Shown piece after piece: positions 47,499 to 59,159 of a stretch of 64,000 bases of DNA. The DNA is taken from NCBI GenBank assembly GCA_033439685.1, contig JAUEDM010000006.1, forward strand, positions 3,038,001 through 3,102,000, in the 5' to 3' direction. The notes below the pieces were generated by a model that saw only the letters and a program-made list of their open reading frames with translations, was not told where the DNA came from and searched no databases. The stretch comes from Apodospora peruviana (lineage: Eukaryota > Ascomycota > Sordariomycetes > Sordariales > Lasiosphaeriaceae). Each line of letters starts with the position of its first letter. Within the stretch, counting starts at the first letter, position 1. Made by a program: the position numbers and the translations under genes.

Positions 47499-50169
47499 TT
47501 ATCCAAACACAATGTTGACGCCCATATCCTTGCTGACTTGTCGCCACAAGTCGGCAGGAGCAGCAGCAGGGGCTACCGCGTCACTATCCAGGTGGTCTTT
47601 TCTGTGTGTCTTTCCTGTTGTCGTCGCTGCCTCGACCGCGTCGTCGTCTGGGGAAAGCATCATCACCTCGTCCTCGTTCCTGTCTTCCTCTGTCTCTCGC
47701 TGCTCAGCTAGGTCCGCCCGTCGCCACACCTCCTGCACGATCTCCCACGCGCGCTCAATATTCATCATGCCCTGCCGCTTCTTGATGGCAGCAAACGCCC
47801 GGCCCGCCAACTCGCGGTCCTTGGCGTCGACAGCCTCGCAGGCCGCCACGAACAGCGGCCACAGGAGCGCGCCCATGGGCCCGGCGTGGCAGACCGTCGC
47901 GACGCAGTGCATGAGCGACAGGTGAGCGTGCGTCTGAACCGCGTGGTGAGAACGGCGGTGGGCGTAGATGGTGCGGTAGAGGTATACGAAGGCGGAGTGG
48001 CGGTACGCGAGCGCGTTGTGCAGGATGCTGTGGATGCGGCCGTCGCGTTCTCCCGATGATGATGGTGCCGTCGTGCCACTATTATCGTTATTAAACGAAG
48101 TGGGTGGTGTTGTGGGTGGTGGTGGTGAATCTCCTTTATTACTTGCGGCGGCGGCGGCATCGGTGTTAGTTATATCATCATTCTTGTCGTCGTCTTTTTC
48201 GTTGGTATTATCATCAACATCGTCATCGTTATCGGTAGCAGTTGTGTTAGCGGTAATAAAAGTAGGGTCATTCATCTCCTTTTCGTCCGCGACAAAGCCG
48301 GGAGGCAGGTGCGGCCGCCACTGCGTCAGCGCCGTCTCGATGGCATCGGCGGTCGACTCAAATTCCATCCGCAGAACCGCAATCTTGGACGACATTGCGT
48401 TGCTGCGGATCGCCTGCTCGAGCTCACTCTTGAGAGAGAGCAGGCTCGAGAGTCTGTGGATGATGGGCCACAGTGTCGTGGCCATCCCGAGGAGCGTGTC
48501 CACGTTGCTCAGGGGCGAGGCGGCGAGAGCACCTAGGGGCGGGAAGGGTAACAGGCATCCTGGTGCTGGTGCCACAGACAATGGTGCGGTGCCATTTGAC
48601 AGGGCTGCTATTACGTCGTAGAACCGGAATGCCTTTTTGACGTGTCAGTTAACATGTCGGGGGAAGCAAGGAAAGCAGAGTAATTATCGGTAACTTACTC
48701 GTTCTAAAAAGACACTTGTAGCGTCCGATGGCTCCGGATTCGTGCACATCACTGTGAGAGCTCCCTTGAGATGCCCGTGTACGATATTCGACCGACCCTT
48801 CTGGACGAGCTGTACCAGATTATTATTGTCAGCTCAAGTCGACTGGCAAACAGCCCCTATTTAGGAACGGGTCGAGGACGATGGGGGTAATGACTTACAA
48901 CTTCATAGTAAACAAGCAACATGATAGCCGCCAGTATCTCGTTCCTGTCCGTCTTGTCATTTAGATCAATCAGTTGCGCGAGCCCCTGTATTGCGCGGTT
49001 GTGGAAGTACAGCGACTTTTCCATGTTGTCGACACCCCTGTACTCCAGGTGGGCGCTGGCCAGGGCGTAGATGGCGTTCATAACCGGCGAGCTCTGGCGC
49101 GTCAGCGGCAGCACCAGCTGCTGGAACGGATTTCCCGATTCTTCGCGAAAGACAATAAGATGTGACAAGACGTTGCAGAAGTGGTCGACAAGCGCCCGTC
49201 GGTTCGGGCGATCTGAGAACTCCTGGAAGGCTGGGGCGCAGAATTCCAGCAAGGGCGACCCCACAGGGCAGGGCGCGATCATGGCTAGATGTGGACGCAG
49301 AGAAGATGTTGATGTTGTAGAGCTTGTAGCGGGGCTTTGGTGTCGGTAAGCGACGAGAGCGGCCGAGCCTTCTTCTGTTGATCCGTCATCCTCTTTCCTG
49401 TCGCCATCTTGGCGGTGTATCACGCCTGCCGGCGAGGATACTGGCGAGTATACCTGGAAAGTACTGGTTTCAAATGCGGTATCTGTCGCCGCTGGACTGG
49501 AGACGATTGGGTCGCCAAAGTCGCTCATCGACAATAGACGGCCGCGGTGGACGGGGTTTTCTCCGATGCTGGATAAGATTGAGGGGGGTCCGTCATAAAT
49601 GCTGCTATTTAGACTGACTTGGGAAAATCTCCGACGACCTGGAGACGGATAACCTGTGGCCAGCCCTGAGTCGCTTTGGCCATCGACAGGCGTGCCAACG
49701 AGCGTCGTGGTCAGCCCGCGCTTCCTGCGCTTACGAGGCTTTACATCCTCATAGTTACACGTGATCCCGTGCTCTGCACAACGAGAGCACACTGGTCGTG
49801 CTTCGTTACATTTTTTCTTCTGTTTACGGTCAGTCATCTTGAGCTGCAGATCTTTGGGTGTTGATGGCGAAGACCTCTTGGTGTTTCCACAGCAAGAAAG
49901 GAGAAATCTTCAGATTGGACTCGTTCACTTACCTTCTCCTTACTTCAGAGAGCCAAAAAGTCAGATCAACAGGTTCCAAACACGACATTTGATGCAAAGG
50001 ATCACATACCAATATGTACAACCTGCAATTCGTTAGTCAGCGGACAGTCCAAACCCCTAAGAGCCAAATTCCTGAAATTGGATCTTAACGGTGAGTTTGT
50101 GGCCGACTTACCAGCTCTTGATCTCCTCTTGGGCTCCTTGGGTGGAGCAACTCGTGTATACAGCAACAT
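47499..50169 (-). CDS. Zn2Cys6 transcription factor with two micro-exons in the zinc cluster
   Basis: Six exons, 5' to 3': 50169-50112, 50022-50010 (13 nt), 49942-49933 (10 nt), 49819-48899, 48809-48699, 48632-47499. Introns are 89, 67, 113, 89 and 66 nt, all GT-AG (donors GTAAGT or GTATGT). The product is 748 aa and every phase fits. The splice builds AGCTYCKEKKKKCNEARPVC at residues 19-38, followed by SRCAEHGITC, an exact C-x2-C-x6-C-x6-C-x2-C-x6-C cluster with cysteines 21, 24, 31, 38, 41 and 48. A basic stretch PRKRRKRG follows. The rest resembles the fungal-specific TF domain of the PF11951 type (ASAHLEYRGVDNMEKSLYFH; ILAAIMLLVYYEV). An Asp/Asn-rich low-complexity insert is encoded around 48140-48260. 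Without the micro-exons the reading frame starts inside the zinc cluster and lacks two cysteines. Confidence 0.87.
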
Positions 50170-53100
50170 GTTTGCTTCACTTAGACTTCTGGCGTAGGTG
50201 AGTTGTCGACCGGAAATAACAGCATGCCGTAACTGTTGAAAGTCGTCGTCCGTTTGTTTCCGTCCCCGGGCCCTGCTTCTCACAGGTAGCCAACCACTGA
50301 CGATTCGTCGCCTCCTCTTCCTTTCAATCACCCATTGAAGGTCGAATGACGTAAGAGTAGACTCGGCGAGATCCGTGTTTTGGGCGCAGAAGATGCCGCT
50401 GACCAAGCTGGTTAGGATGGCGATGACACTCTGACTGTGTTATTTCGACCTTTCTCGCTTTGTCCGACGACGGTCGTGTGTATTATAGTCCAGCAGCGGA
50501 TACGAAAGACGAGGAAAACTGGACTGGGGAAGCAAGCAGCTTAAATCGAGAGGACAGAAATTGATGATGAACGGTTTGGGTTAAGGTGAGGTTAGGTTAG
50601 GTTGTTATCCGTTATTAGCCGCCTGACCGTCCGTCGTGAGGGGAATGTCTGGAAATGGGATCTGAAATCTTGAATCCGGAAGCTCTACTCTTTCGATCTG
50701 CAGTCTTGGTGTACCACGTGTGCAGAAAGCTTCCCTGTCCCTGTCCTTCTTGAGGTCTGTCGGTGTGAATAAACTTCAAGTTGAGGCAGGCAGTGGAAGC
50801 GCGACCCGGCTTTCCATGGCGTGGTGTGGAATTGTTGCGCGGTGACTGTCCAATGAGTCTTGGGAGAATCAGCCCGATGCCCATCTCGGTAAGGCAGGCC
50901 ATGCTATACTCCGGTCGAGTTTCTAGCTGTTTCCCGTGGGGAAGTGGCTCGCCAACAAAGATTCCCGCTCGGTTGGGTCAACCGTTGTGGAAAAGAGTGG
51001 AATTGTGATGGGGTAAACCTGGCGATGGTGATGGGGTCGCTGGGGTCGTTGAATATTGCCGGTAGTGGCACTCAGGGGTTCGATTCCGGCATTCCCACGA
51101 TTCCCGGTCTCTAGTCCCCATCCGGAAGCTGGGAAAGCAGGAAGCTTTGAAGATTCGCGGCCTTTGCATTACTAGTACATATTGCAACTTGAGAAGAAGA
51201 CCGGTTACAGTAGTCTGTGTTTCGTGTACCTAGCTTTTTGATGAGGGAGGTGTGGCTGACGAATATCCGCAGACGGGCTCAGATTGAGAGGCTCTCGGTC
51301 AACCAGAGCCGGACCGAATGGGCTTCAATGCGGAGGCGGGGATGGACACCGTCGTTCCGCAAATGGCTGTTCTCTGTCGAGCCCGGGTCTCCAAGTCGGC
51401 ATGCAACACGACACGGTGGTCAGTGGGTCAGCCCTCTGGCCTCGTAACCCCATCCCATCCCCACATCTTGGTGTGCTTGGCCAAACTCAGGGTCCAGCCA
51501 GATCTTGATCTGTGTGAATTTCCGTGTTTGACGAGACAGCTGCCACAGCTGGGACCAGCTGTGGGCGCTATGGTTATTGTTGAAGAAGGTTGGGGGCCGA
51601 ACGGGGAATAATAGTGGCTTTGCATCTGCTAGGTATCTTCCGAGATGCAATTAATCAATCTTCATTTGGGTATCAGTGAGCAAGGAGGCGCGGAGTCTGG
51701 GGCTGATGAAGCTCCAACCCGGGACATGTCGATACTGTACCGAGGTTGTTTGACAACAAACTGAAGAGCAGTCGTGGAGGTGAACAGCAGGTCCTGCGTT
51801 TGGTGTTTCATTGCCCCTCGAACTTTCTCGTTGTTGAGATTATTCATTATTTAAATTGCTCATGACAGCCAAAAGGGCCTCTCGGGTCTCCAGTTACACA
51901 CATGTCTCCGGTCTCCGGTCTGGGTCTCTTCGACTCTGGGGAAGGAGCAATGCCTCCGATTGGCCAGAATCGGACCATCTTAGGGTTCCAGGTTTCTTAG
52001 GGAAAGAGGGTTGCACGTGTTCCACCTCGATTCGGCGGTGCTTGCCGGTCCCGATCAATTCTTTCATTCTGGAGCTTGCACTTGCCAGAAAAAAAGGCTA
52101 GAAAATGCACGCAAGAAAACAAGCTGAAATGTGCTGCCGATCTCTGCAATCGGGAGAATCATACATGACATACGGATTACCACGGCTGCGCTTGCAACCC
52201 AAGATATCCTTCTTTACCCAGGCAGCAGACAGAGATCGCGGCCAAGACCCCAAAGGTAGTAAGCGCTTACGTGCTCCCATGCCGTGGGAGAGGGTTGTTG
52301 TCCATGTTCACGATGCTATTTCAGATTACCCGCAAAAGGTCCTTCTGCATTCATACTCATCTTACACAGAGTGAGAGAGCAGATGTAGGCATCATCACTC
52401 ATCAACACCAAACGAGCTGAATCAGTTGGGAAAAGGAGACAAGTGTCGATGCCGACTCACCGACTACCGGCCAGTGTACGCAAGAAGACAGGAGCAGACC
52501 AAGAGGAGGGACGGCATGCTCCATTTATAGGTCCTGAACAAAGTGTGGCGGGGCTTCCTGTTGCGACACCGAACACTTTGGGTCTTTCCATCCACAGCCG
52601 TGTTGGCTCGCTCGTTTACTCATTCCGAGTGACACCCGCTGCAGTTAGCTGCTCACGAGCTGTCGATATCGGCAACCCATTGGTGGCCTCGTCCACACCA
52701 TTTCAAGTCCTCCTCCTGTCGGCCTCATCGATTGCGGCGTTCTTTGCGGGACAAAAAGGATGCCGTCGTATCAGTCGAGATGCAGAGCCCGGGCTGCACA
52801 ACCTCCTCCTCGCTGGCTTTGGGGGGCCCCGCCCGGCATGCACCACTCAGGCGTGGACAAAGTTCGACATCAGGCCAATCACCGCCCTCGTCAACATCCT
52901 GCCTCGGGTCAGCGCCACGGAGCCCGCGAGGAGGGAACTGATGGGATCGGGCGGACTGACTGCATCCTCGAACTGCTCCCATAAGTCCCAAGCACTGTTA
53001 TCTCCCCGGCAGTCGAGATTACGATTGATGGGCGCATTGCGTTTGGCAGGGACTAGGATCGATGCAAGGTGCGTGCAACTTTGTATTTGACGAGGCCACC

Positions 53101-53732
53101 CCATTCTGCTCGCATAAGGGAACCATATCGTCGATCTCTTCCCAGAAGTCTGGGCCCGCCATCTTTCTTCCCTCATCGCCAAATTTCTTCATCGTCTCTT
53201 TTGTGACGCGGTCTATGATCACCAACGCACAAATTTGACTTGGCTTTCTCGCAAATCTGCGTCTTACCAACCGCCGGGATTCGGAACCCCTCCGTCGGTG
53301 CCGGCGGCCTGCCGCGACTGGCGTGTGTGCTGACCTGTAGTCTCAGCCCTACACTACTGCTCCTTTCAGGCTTTCGCTGCTTGGCTCTCGCTATCAGTGG
53401 GCGCTGTTTTGTCCGAAAAAGTGGCGCATCTTGGCTGGCTCAGCCCCCGTCAGCATTCTTTGGTCATCAACCTCCCAGAACACCCAGAACAAAAGCAGCT
53501 GTCTGCCCAATTTTGTGGCCTGACCCTACAGAGCCTCAGACAGCCCTACTGACTTTCTGCGACAACCCGCCAAACGTCGGCGCCTTTATTAGTCCACGGT
53601 TCCACGCCGCTGAAAACGAGAACAGCAACGGCTTCTGCAGATGGTCCGTCGAATGCGCCCAACCCGATTTGACCGAGTGTTCGGTTCGAGATAAGAGGAG
53701 ATAAGCGGAGAGAGCCCGCCTACGAGTCCGCG
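50170..53732. other. Divergent intergenic region, no supported gene
   Basis: Lies between the minus-strand regulator and the plus-strand membrane protein, so it should hold both promoters. The longest frame (52443-53090 +, 215 codons) shows no domain and overlaps frames on the other strand. The short repeat GGTTAGGTTAGGTT near 50590 is only two to three units. Confidence 0.55.
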
Positions 53733-55629
53733 ATGCGGCGCGTTTGGTCCTGTTCGTCATGTATCGGCTTGCTCTTCTTCGGCCTCCTCGGCCGGGAGGC
53801 AACGGCGTCACTTGTTGGGGAAAAACACGATTTCGTTCACAGGGTCGCCAAAGCGCAGGTCACGGTGCATCCCGTCAGGAGAGATGAAGGAGGCAACTGC
53901 CCACAATCTGCTCAGATATTGTGCCCGGCGTCTTTAAGTGGTGGTTGCTGTCCGGATAGTTACGCATGCGGGACGGACTCTTGCTATGCGACGACGATGG
54001 GCGTGACGTCCGCTTGCGGTTACATGAATTATTATAACTGTCCAGCCACGGCTAATGGTATGTTTTCCAGACAGAGAACCCTACTGAACACAAACACCTA
54101 CTAACAATGGTGGTATAGGTGGTTGTTGTCCGGTTGGATTTATATGCGCAGAAAAGGATTGTAACGCCCCTGTAGGCGTCACTGACACTTTTACTCAATG
54201 CCCGTCCAACTATTTTCTATGTCCGAAAGAGTATAACGGTGGCTGTTGTATGAATGGGATGGGATGTGGACCCGACCAATGTTATTCTACTGCTCCAGTC
54301 ACCACGACCATCACACAGACCGTCACGACAACATCGGATGGGAAAACCATCACAACCACGAAAACTGCGGTTACGGTCGCCACTCCGAGTCCGCCATCAG
54401 GTAAACCCACTGATCCCGCCAATTTCTTCCCGAAGCTACGCTCAACCTCGATTCCGAAGATCTCGGAGATTCCGACTAAGCAGGATGTCGGTCTTTCAAA
54501 ATCTCAGCTGGGAGGCATCGTTGGCGGTGCGGTTGCTCTCCTGGTCATCGTCGTTATTGCAACGATTATCATTATTCGACGCTTGAAACATGTTGAGGAC
54601 GTGGTCGAATCTAGGAAGGACTCATCAAGCGGCGTCCGGACCAAATCCCAATCTCACGCGCAAATGGAGCATTACGGACGTCATCTGCATATCGCCCAAG
54701 CAGATATGGACAACACGAGCATAGACCCGTTGATGATCACACCGAACTCGAATAACACGGGCAGTGGGACAGGTACGCCTCAGATCGGCGGCGGACTGCG
54801 TGATCGCTCGAACTCGGATAACTTCCCGCCGTCGCAAAGGGGTCGGGGTGATTCTGTCGACGCCGCAGGCCGACAGGGCAGTTTGGACTCGGCCGGATAC
54901 TTCGACATCCCGCCGCGCGTGCACAACATACCCAGGGGGGCACAACAGCAAATGAGCACGGCCGCCATGCGCGCGAGTGCTGACAGCCACGCCACGGGAC
55001 AGTACAGTCACTATGGGTACCATCACTGGCGGCAACAGAGCAACGCAAGTGAGCTGTCGGACGGCAGCGATGGTGTCGCCGGCGTTGTCAGTCCTTTCGG
55101 TGTTCCAGAATTGGATTCCACCGGCCAATATGCTGAACTACCGAGTGGCGACCACGAGCAGACCGGTGACGTCCGGAGCCGGTCAAGCAGTGCTGCCGCC
55201 GCCAGCCCGCGACCTTCGTTCGGACACGCACGTCGGCGTAGTGACAGCAATGGACCTCGGGCTGATGGAACGCCGGGCGGTGCTGCGGGTGTGGGTGGAT
55301 TCGGCCCGTTGGATGTCGTCAACGAATCGGCCGAGGTCATGCACGGGTACTATGGACCGCGCAATCAGCAGACCGGCCAAACAGCCGCCGGGTTGGATGT
55401 GGGCTGGGACATAAGCTCGCCGATCGCACCTGCGTTCTCGCCACCGCTGCCGCCTCCGGCGCCGGAAACGACAGCACCGGCATATCCGGTGCAGCCGACA
55501 ACACAGGTGCAAACGCAGGCACAGCCGCCGCCTCTGCCTCCAATAGTTCATTATCCGCAACAACCTGGCCAGGCGGTACTGCCACAGCAACCTGGGCAGT
55601 TCCCACCACAACCCCCATCTTCTCAGTGA
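53733..55629 (+). CDS. Single-pass membrane protein with cysteine-rich ectodomain
   Basis: Exons 53733-54057 and 54119-55629, intron 61 nt (GTATGT, branch CTAAC, acceptor ATAG); 611 aa. The N-terminus MRRVWSCSSCIGLLFFGLLG is a signal peptide. The ectodomain has three related cysteine modules: GGCCPDSYACGTDSC, GGCCPVGFICAEKDC and GGCCMNGMGCGPDQC, each preceded by a Cys-Pro. The splice falls in the second module (AAT G|GT GGT). A Thr-rich stalk (TTTITQTVTTTSDGK) follows, then one transmembrane helix (about 238-262, GGIVGGAVALLVIVVIATII) with a basic stop (RRLKH), and a long Ser/Pro/Gln-rich cytoplasmic tail of about 350 residues. This design, with a Gly-rich helix start, is common among fungal cell-surface sensors and wall-anchored proteins, but the role is unknown. 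No catalytic domain is seen. Confidence 0.85.
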
Positions 55630-58600
55630 TTCTTTTCGCCTTTATATATAACACCACTTTATCTCTTTCGGGATTTCCTATCATATCTATCTATTCCTCT
55701 CTTGATTTGGGATTTCTTTCAGCATGGCGAATGAATACAGCCACTCCGGTATGGATATGGATTGGCCCGGTATATCAGGCGGATTTTCCCAGCATTATAT
55801 TAGGAGTTTATTGCCGGTTTTTTAGGTACACACGAGTGAGAAAAAGCAACATGGTTGAACGCCGGGTCGATACAATCGACATTCTTGCTATCTATGTTAT
55901 CAATGCTTTATTTTGATCGTTATCTTGCTTGGAAGGAGTTTCGGAGCGAGGGAGCGTAGATGCTTGATTGTCTGGTTTGGACAAATGGGACGGATATATA
56001 CACAGGACAAGGACCACATAGGGATATACAGGGAGGATTTTTCTCGCACACAGGACAATCTCAAGGAAAGAGGTGGAAATACAGGGCCTATTGGTGTAAT
56101 ACATATATGCCTATTTTGTCTTATGGCACTTTCTCGTTTGCTCTCTCTCTTTTTGACGAGTATGGTCTGTGTGACCAGATGACGGAGATGAAGGAAGTTC
56201 AGAGGAAGGGAGATCGAACGCGACAGTCAGGTTGAATTGGGAATATGTTGACTTCAAGATGTAATACAGAGTACCTACATATTCCCGAAGCAAAGGATTG
56301 TTGATCATATATGTCCCGCTGCCATGTTTTACTAAGCCAAGTTGAGGGTGGGTGGTCCGATGTGCATACAATCCAGGCACCAAGGATAGCAGCACCATGT
56401 ACCGATCCATGGGTTGATCTTTCGATAGATGTTTAGCATCTCCACAGGAAGCTCACTTGGCAGTTGATTGTTGAAGAGTTGTTTTATCGTTCATGTCTAT
56501 TTATACCTCGAATAGCGGTACAACAACAAACGGGCTTCGGAAGCAAGAGATCCATTGACTGATTGCTCTGGACGGGAGCGATCACCACCTCGGTCCACAT
56601 CGCCAAGTCTTATATACAGTAGTAGAACCGGGCGAGTTCGTCCGAGGTCGCTACGAGATATCAGTACTACCTAGACTATGGTAACGCAAGACAAAACCCG
56701 GGAAATAGGACCGAAGAAGCAACCTTTGTAGGGGATCGTGGTTTTAGACAGACCAAGAGCTTTTTTCCGAGACATTGATCTCTCTTCTCGGGATGCACCT
56801 GTTACCGGGGGTACATCTGTTCCTGAGTTTCCTCGAAGTTTTTGTTTGGGATTATAGAAAGGAGAGATCCCGATAAACTCGATCGCCGCCCAATCGCTCG
56901 CTCTCAGGTCGAACATCTTGGCAGAGGAGCGCCACCTTCCCTTCCGGGGTTGGTTGGACCGAATCGCCAAGAACACAAGTCAAGTTTCCTATCTTGGATA
57001 CTATCCGTAATCCGCAATCTTTATCGCGATTGTCTAAGATACCTTCCTGGATTGAACTAACTGGACATTTTATAAGAGAAGAGACGTGGTAGATTCGGTC
57101 GGCGTACGGATTATTCCGATTCTTATCACGACGTTTGGAGAAGGATAGATGGCCGACGGGGTGCAATGGATGCAATTTATCGCGCAGATGTACAGAGAAA
57201 CCCGGGTTTCTTTTTTATTGTCTTGCTTCCCACCTCCTGTCTCCCCGCAGTCCTAGGTTCCGATTCTGCAAAGAGTTAATATTTATTGACAGATCAGACA
57301 GAACCACTCAGCGCAGGAACACATGGGAGCATTGCAACGCTGCATAAACGATGAAGTAACCGTTCATCTATTTTACCGGCTTGGTATCCGTAAGGTAGGT
57401 GGTGAACGACTGACAGACACACCGCGGGGGAAGAAGGATTTGAGGGGCTGGGTTGGCAGGTTGGATATGCCCGCATGGGGTTCACCGTTCACCGGTTCAG
57501 CTGCGCATGCGCCTCGGTGATACTGACACGAATTTCAATGTTGCTGAGCTCAGACCAGACATCAATATTCCATACCAGTTTCAACTTTTAACAATTACAA
57601 AAGACATGGAAAGCTTGTCCACGATAGACGATCGTCGATAGGGCTAAGACGATCAAATCGAAGCAAACTTGGATTAGCGGTAAGCCAGCGACGGCAAGCC
57701 ACGTCTGTCCCCGTTGCTTTTTCTTTGACAAACCTTCAACAAGCGCGTCCGATACCGCGCATACTTGAAGCTCATTTGTCCACAAAGCCGCGCTGCAGTG
57801 TGCCTCTTTTTCTTGGTGATCCTGCCTGCCAACCACGTTTTGTTAACTTCTGTCAGGTTGCAGAGCTGCAGGTTTGTTGCCGCCATTTCCGTTAAATAGT
57901 TCTACTGACTGCATTCAAGTGCGTCTCTTTGACGTGCAACCGTGCCGTCCTCCGCAGTGGCTGATTGGGAGACTCTGGTAAGGCAGAGGACGCTATACCC
58001 GAAATGACACCTTCCTTCTGTCAATAAGCAGCCAGTTTCTGTCCAGGTCCACGCCCAAGTTTCTTGGGGTTCTGGTTGAGTTTATGAAAATCGGACTTCA
58101 GTCTGGCATTGTCCAACAGCACATTCTGGACTCAGACCTGGAAGACGGTATTGCAAGTGCAATTCTGCTGGCTTGCGTTGCTGTTAAGTTCTCCTTGATC
58201 GGATAAGCCGTTGGCGAGTCGGCTTTTCTCTTGTTTCCATGACCAAGACTTTCTTTACCTGCCCGTTGTGTCCTCCGTTCCGCCCATAGGCCCGACCAGA
58301 GAACCGGACCCTTTGGCCGTCACGCTGCATCTCGGCTAACCGAGAAGAGGAGGACGGGGAGGCATCGACAGGGGCACAGATGCTGCGCTGAGCCCCTGCC
58401 AGGCAGGTCCAGCGAGACCTCAGTGGACCAATGTCTCATCCATGCAACGCTGCCCTCCTCCTTCGACCACACCTACCCATCAACGATGCCCATGTGGCGG
58501 GCAATGGGCATGAACCATCTGGCACAGTACTGTCGATACATATATCGGGAACCAGCCGGCATGCCATCCCCCTTCTTCGTCTGTCTCTCTCTCAACGGTG

Positions 58601-58666
58601 CCAACGACGCAAAAACTTAAACGACCTTCCATTTCATCTCGAATCAGTTCACCTTAAAGAGCCAAG
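55630..58666. other. 3-kb intergenic region, no supported gene
   Basis: Begins with the 3' UTR of the membrane protein and ends with the leader of the small secreted protein. Only short frames. One basic 70-codon minus frame (57674-57886) has no recognisable domain. Confidence 0.55.
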
Positions 58667-59159
58667 ATGAAGTTCGCCGTCGTCGCCCTCTCGTTCGTCT
58701 CGGTCGCCCTCGCCGGCGTCCTCGAGCCCCGTGCCTGCGCGGGCAACAACTGCAACCGCGCCATCACGGGCACCCGCGCCGGCCTGTCGCCGCTCAGCGT
58801 TCGGTCCGCCGACTGCGCGAGCTTTTTGTTGACGACCGTCACCCCTGCAGCGACGTGAGTTTCCTTGCTGCCTGTTCCAGACGGAAAAAGGGGACTGATT
58901 TGAGAGAAATAGGACCGTCACCGTGACCGTCGACGAGGAGCCGACCGCCGGCCCGGGCAAGCGTGACAACTTGGGTATGATGGAGATTCGCCAGGCTACC
59001 GTGATTCCGTCTGCGCTGCCCACCTATGCCACCGCCTGCTCATCTGCTGCTGCGTACGCCTCCGCCTGCTCGTGCTTCGGCGTGACTGGGTCGGTGTCCA
59101 CCGCGCCCACGCCCACCGTCACCGTTACCAGCACCATCGATTACTGCGACGACCTTTAA
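58667..59159 (+). CDS. Small secreted Thr/Ser/Ala-rich protein
   Basis: Exons 58667-58854 and 58913-59159, intron 58 nt (GTGAGT to ATAG); 144 aa. A clear signal peptide, MKFAVVALSFVSVALA, is followed by VLEPRACAGNNCNRA. The mature part has about eight cysteines, a TVTVTV stretch at the splice, a KR site (GPGKRDN) that could be cut by a Kex2-like protease, and a Ser/Ala/Cys-rich C-terminus (SACSCFGVTGS) ending STIDYCDDL. Strongly C/G-ending codons suggest high expression. No known domain. Size, secretion and cysteine content fit an effector-like or wall-associated protein; no function can be assigned. Confidence 0.8.

Noticed and set aside
50584..50602. Telomere-like TTAGG repeats
   Set aside because: Only two to three units, and the fungal unit is TTAGGG; chance simple sequence.
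51059..51090. tRNA-like GGTTCGATTCC sequence
   Set aside because: Looks like a T arm, but neither an acceptor stem nor an anticodon arm can be formed around it on either strand.
52443..53090. Plus-strand 215-codon open frame
   Set aside because: Overlaps frames on the other strand, no domain, poor codon pattern.
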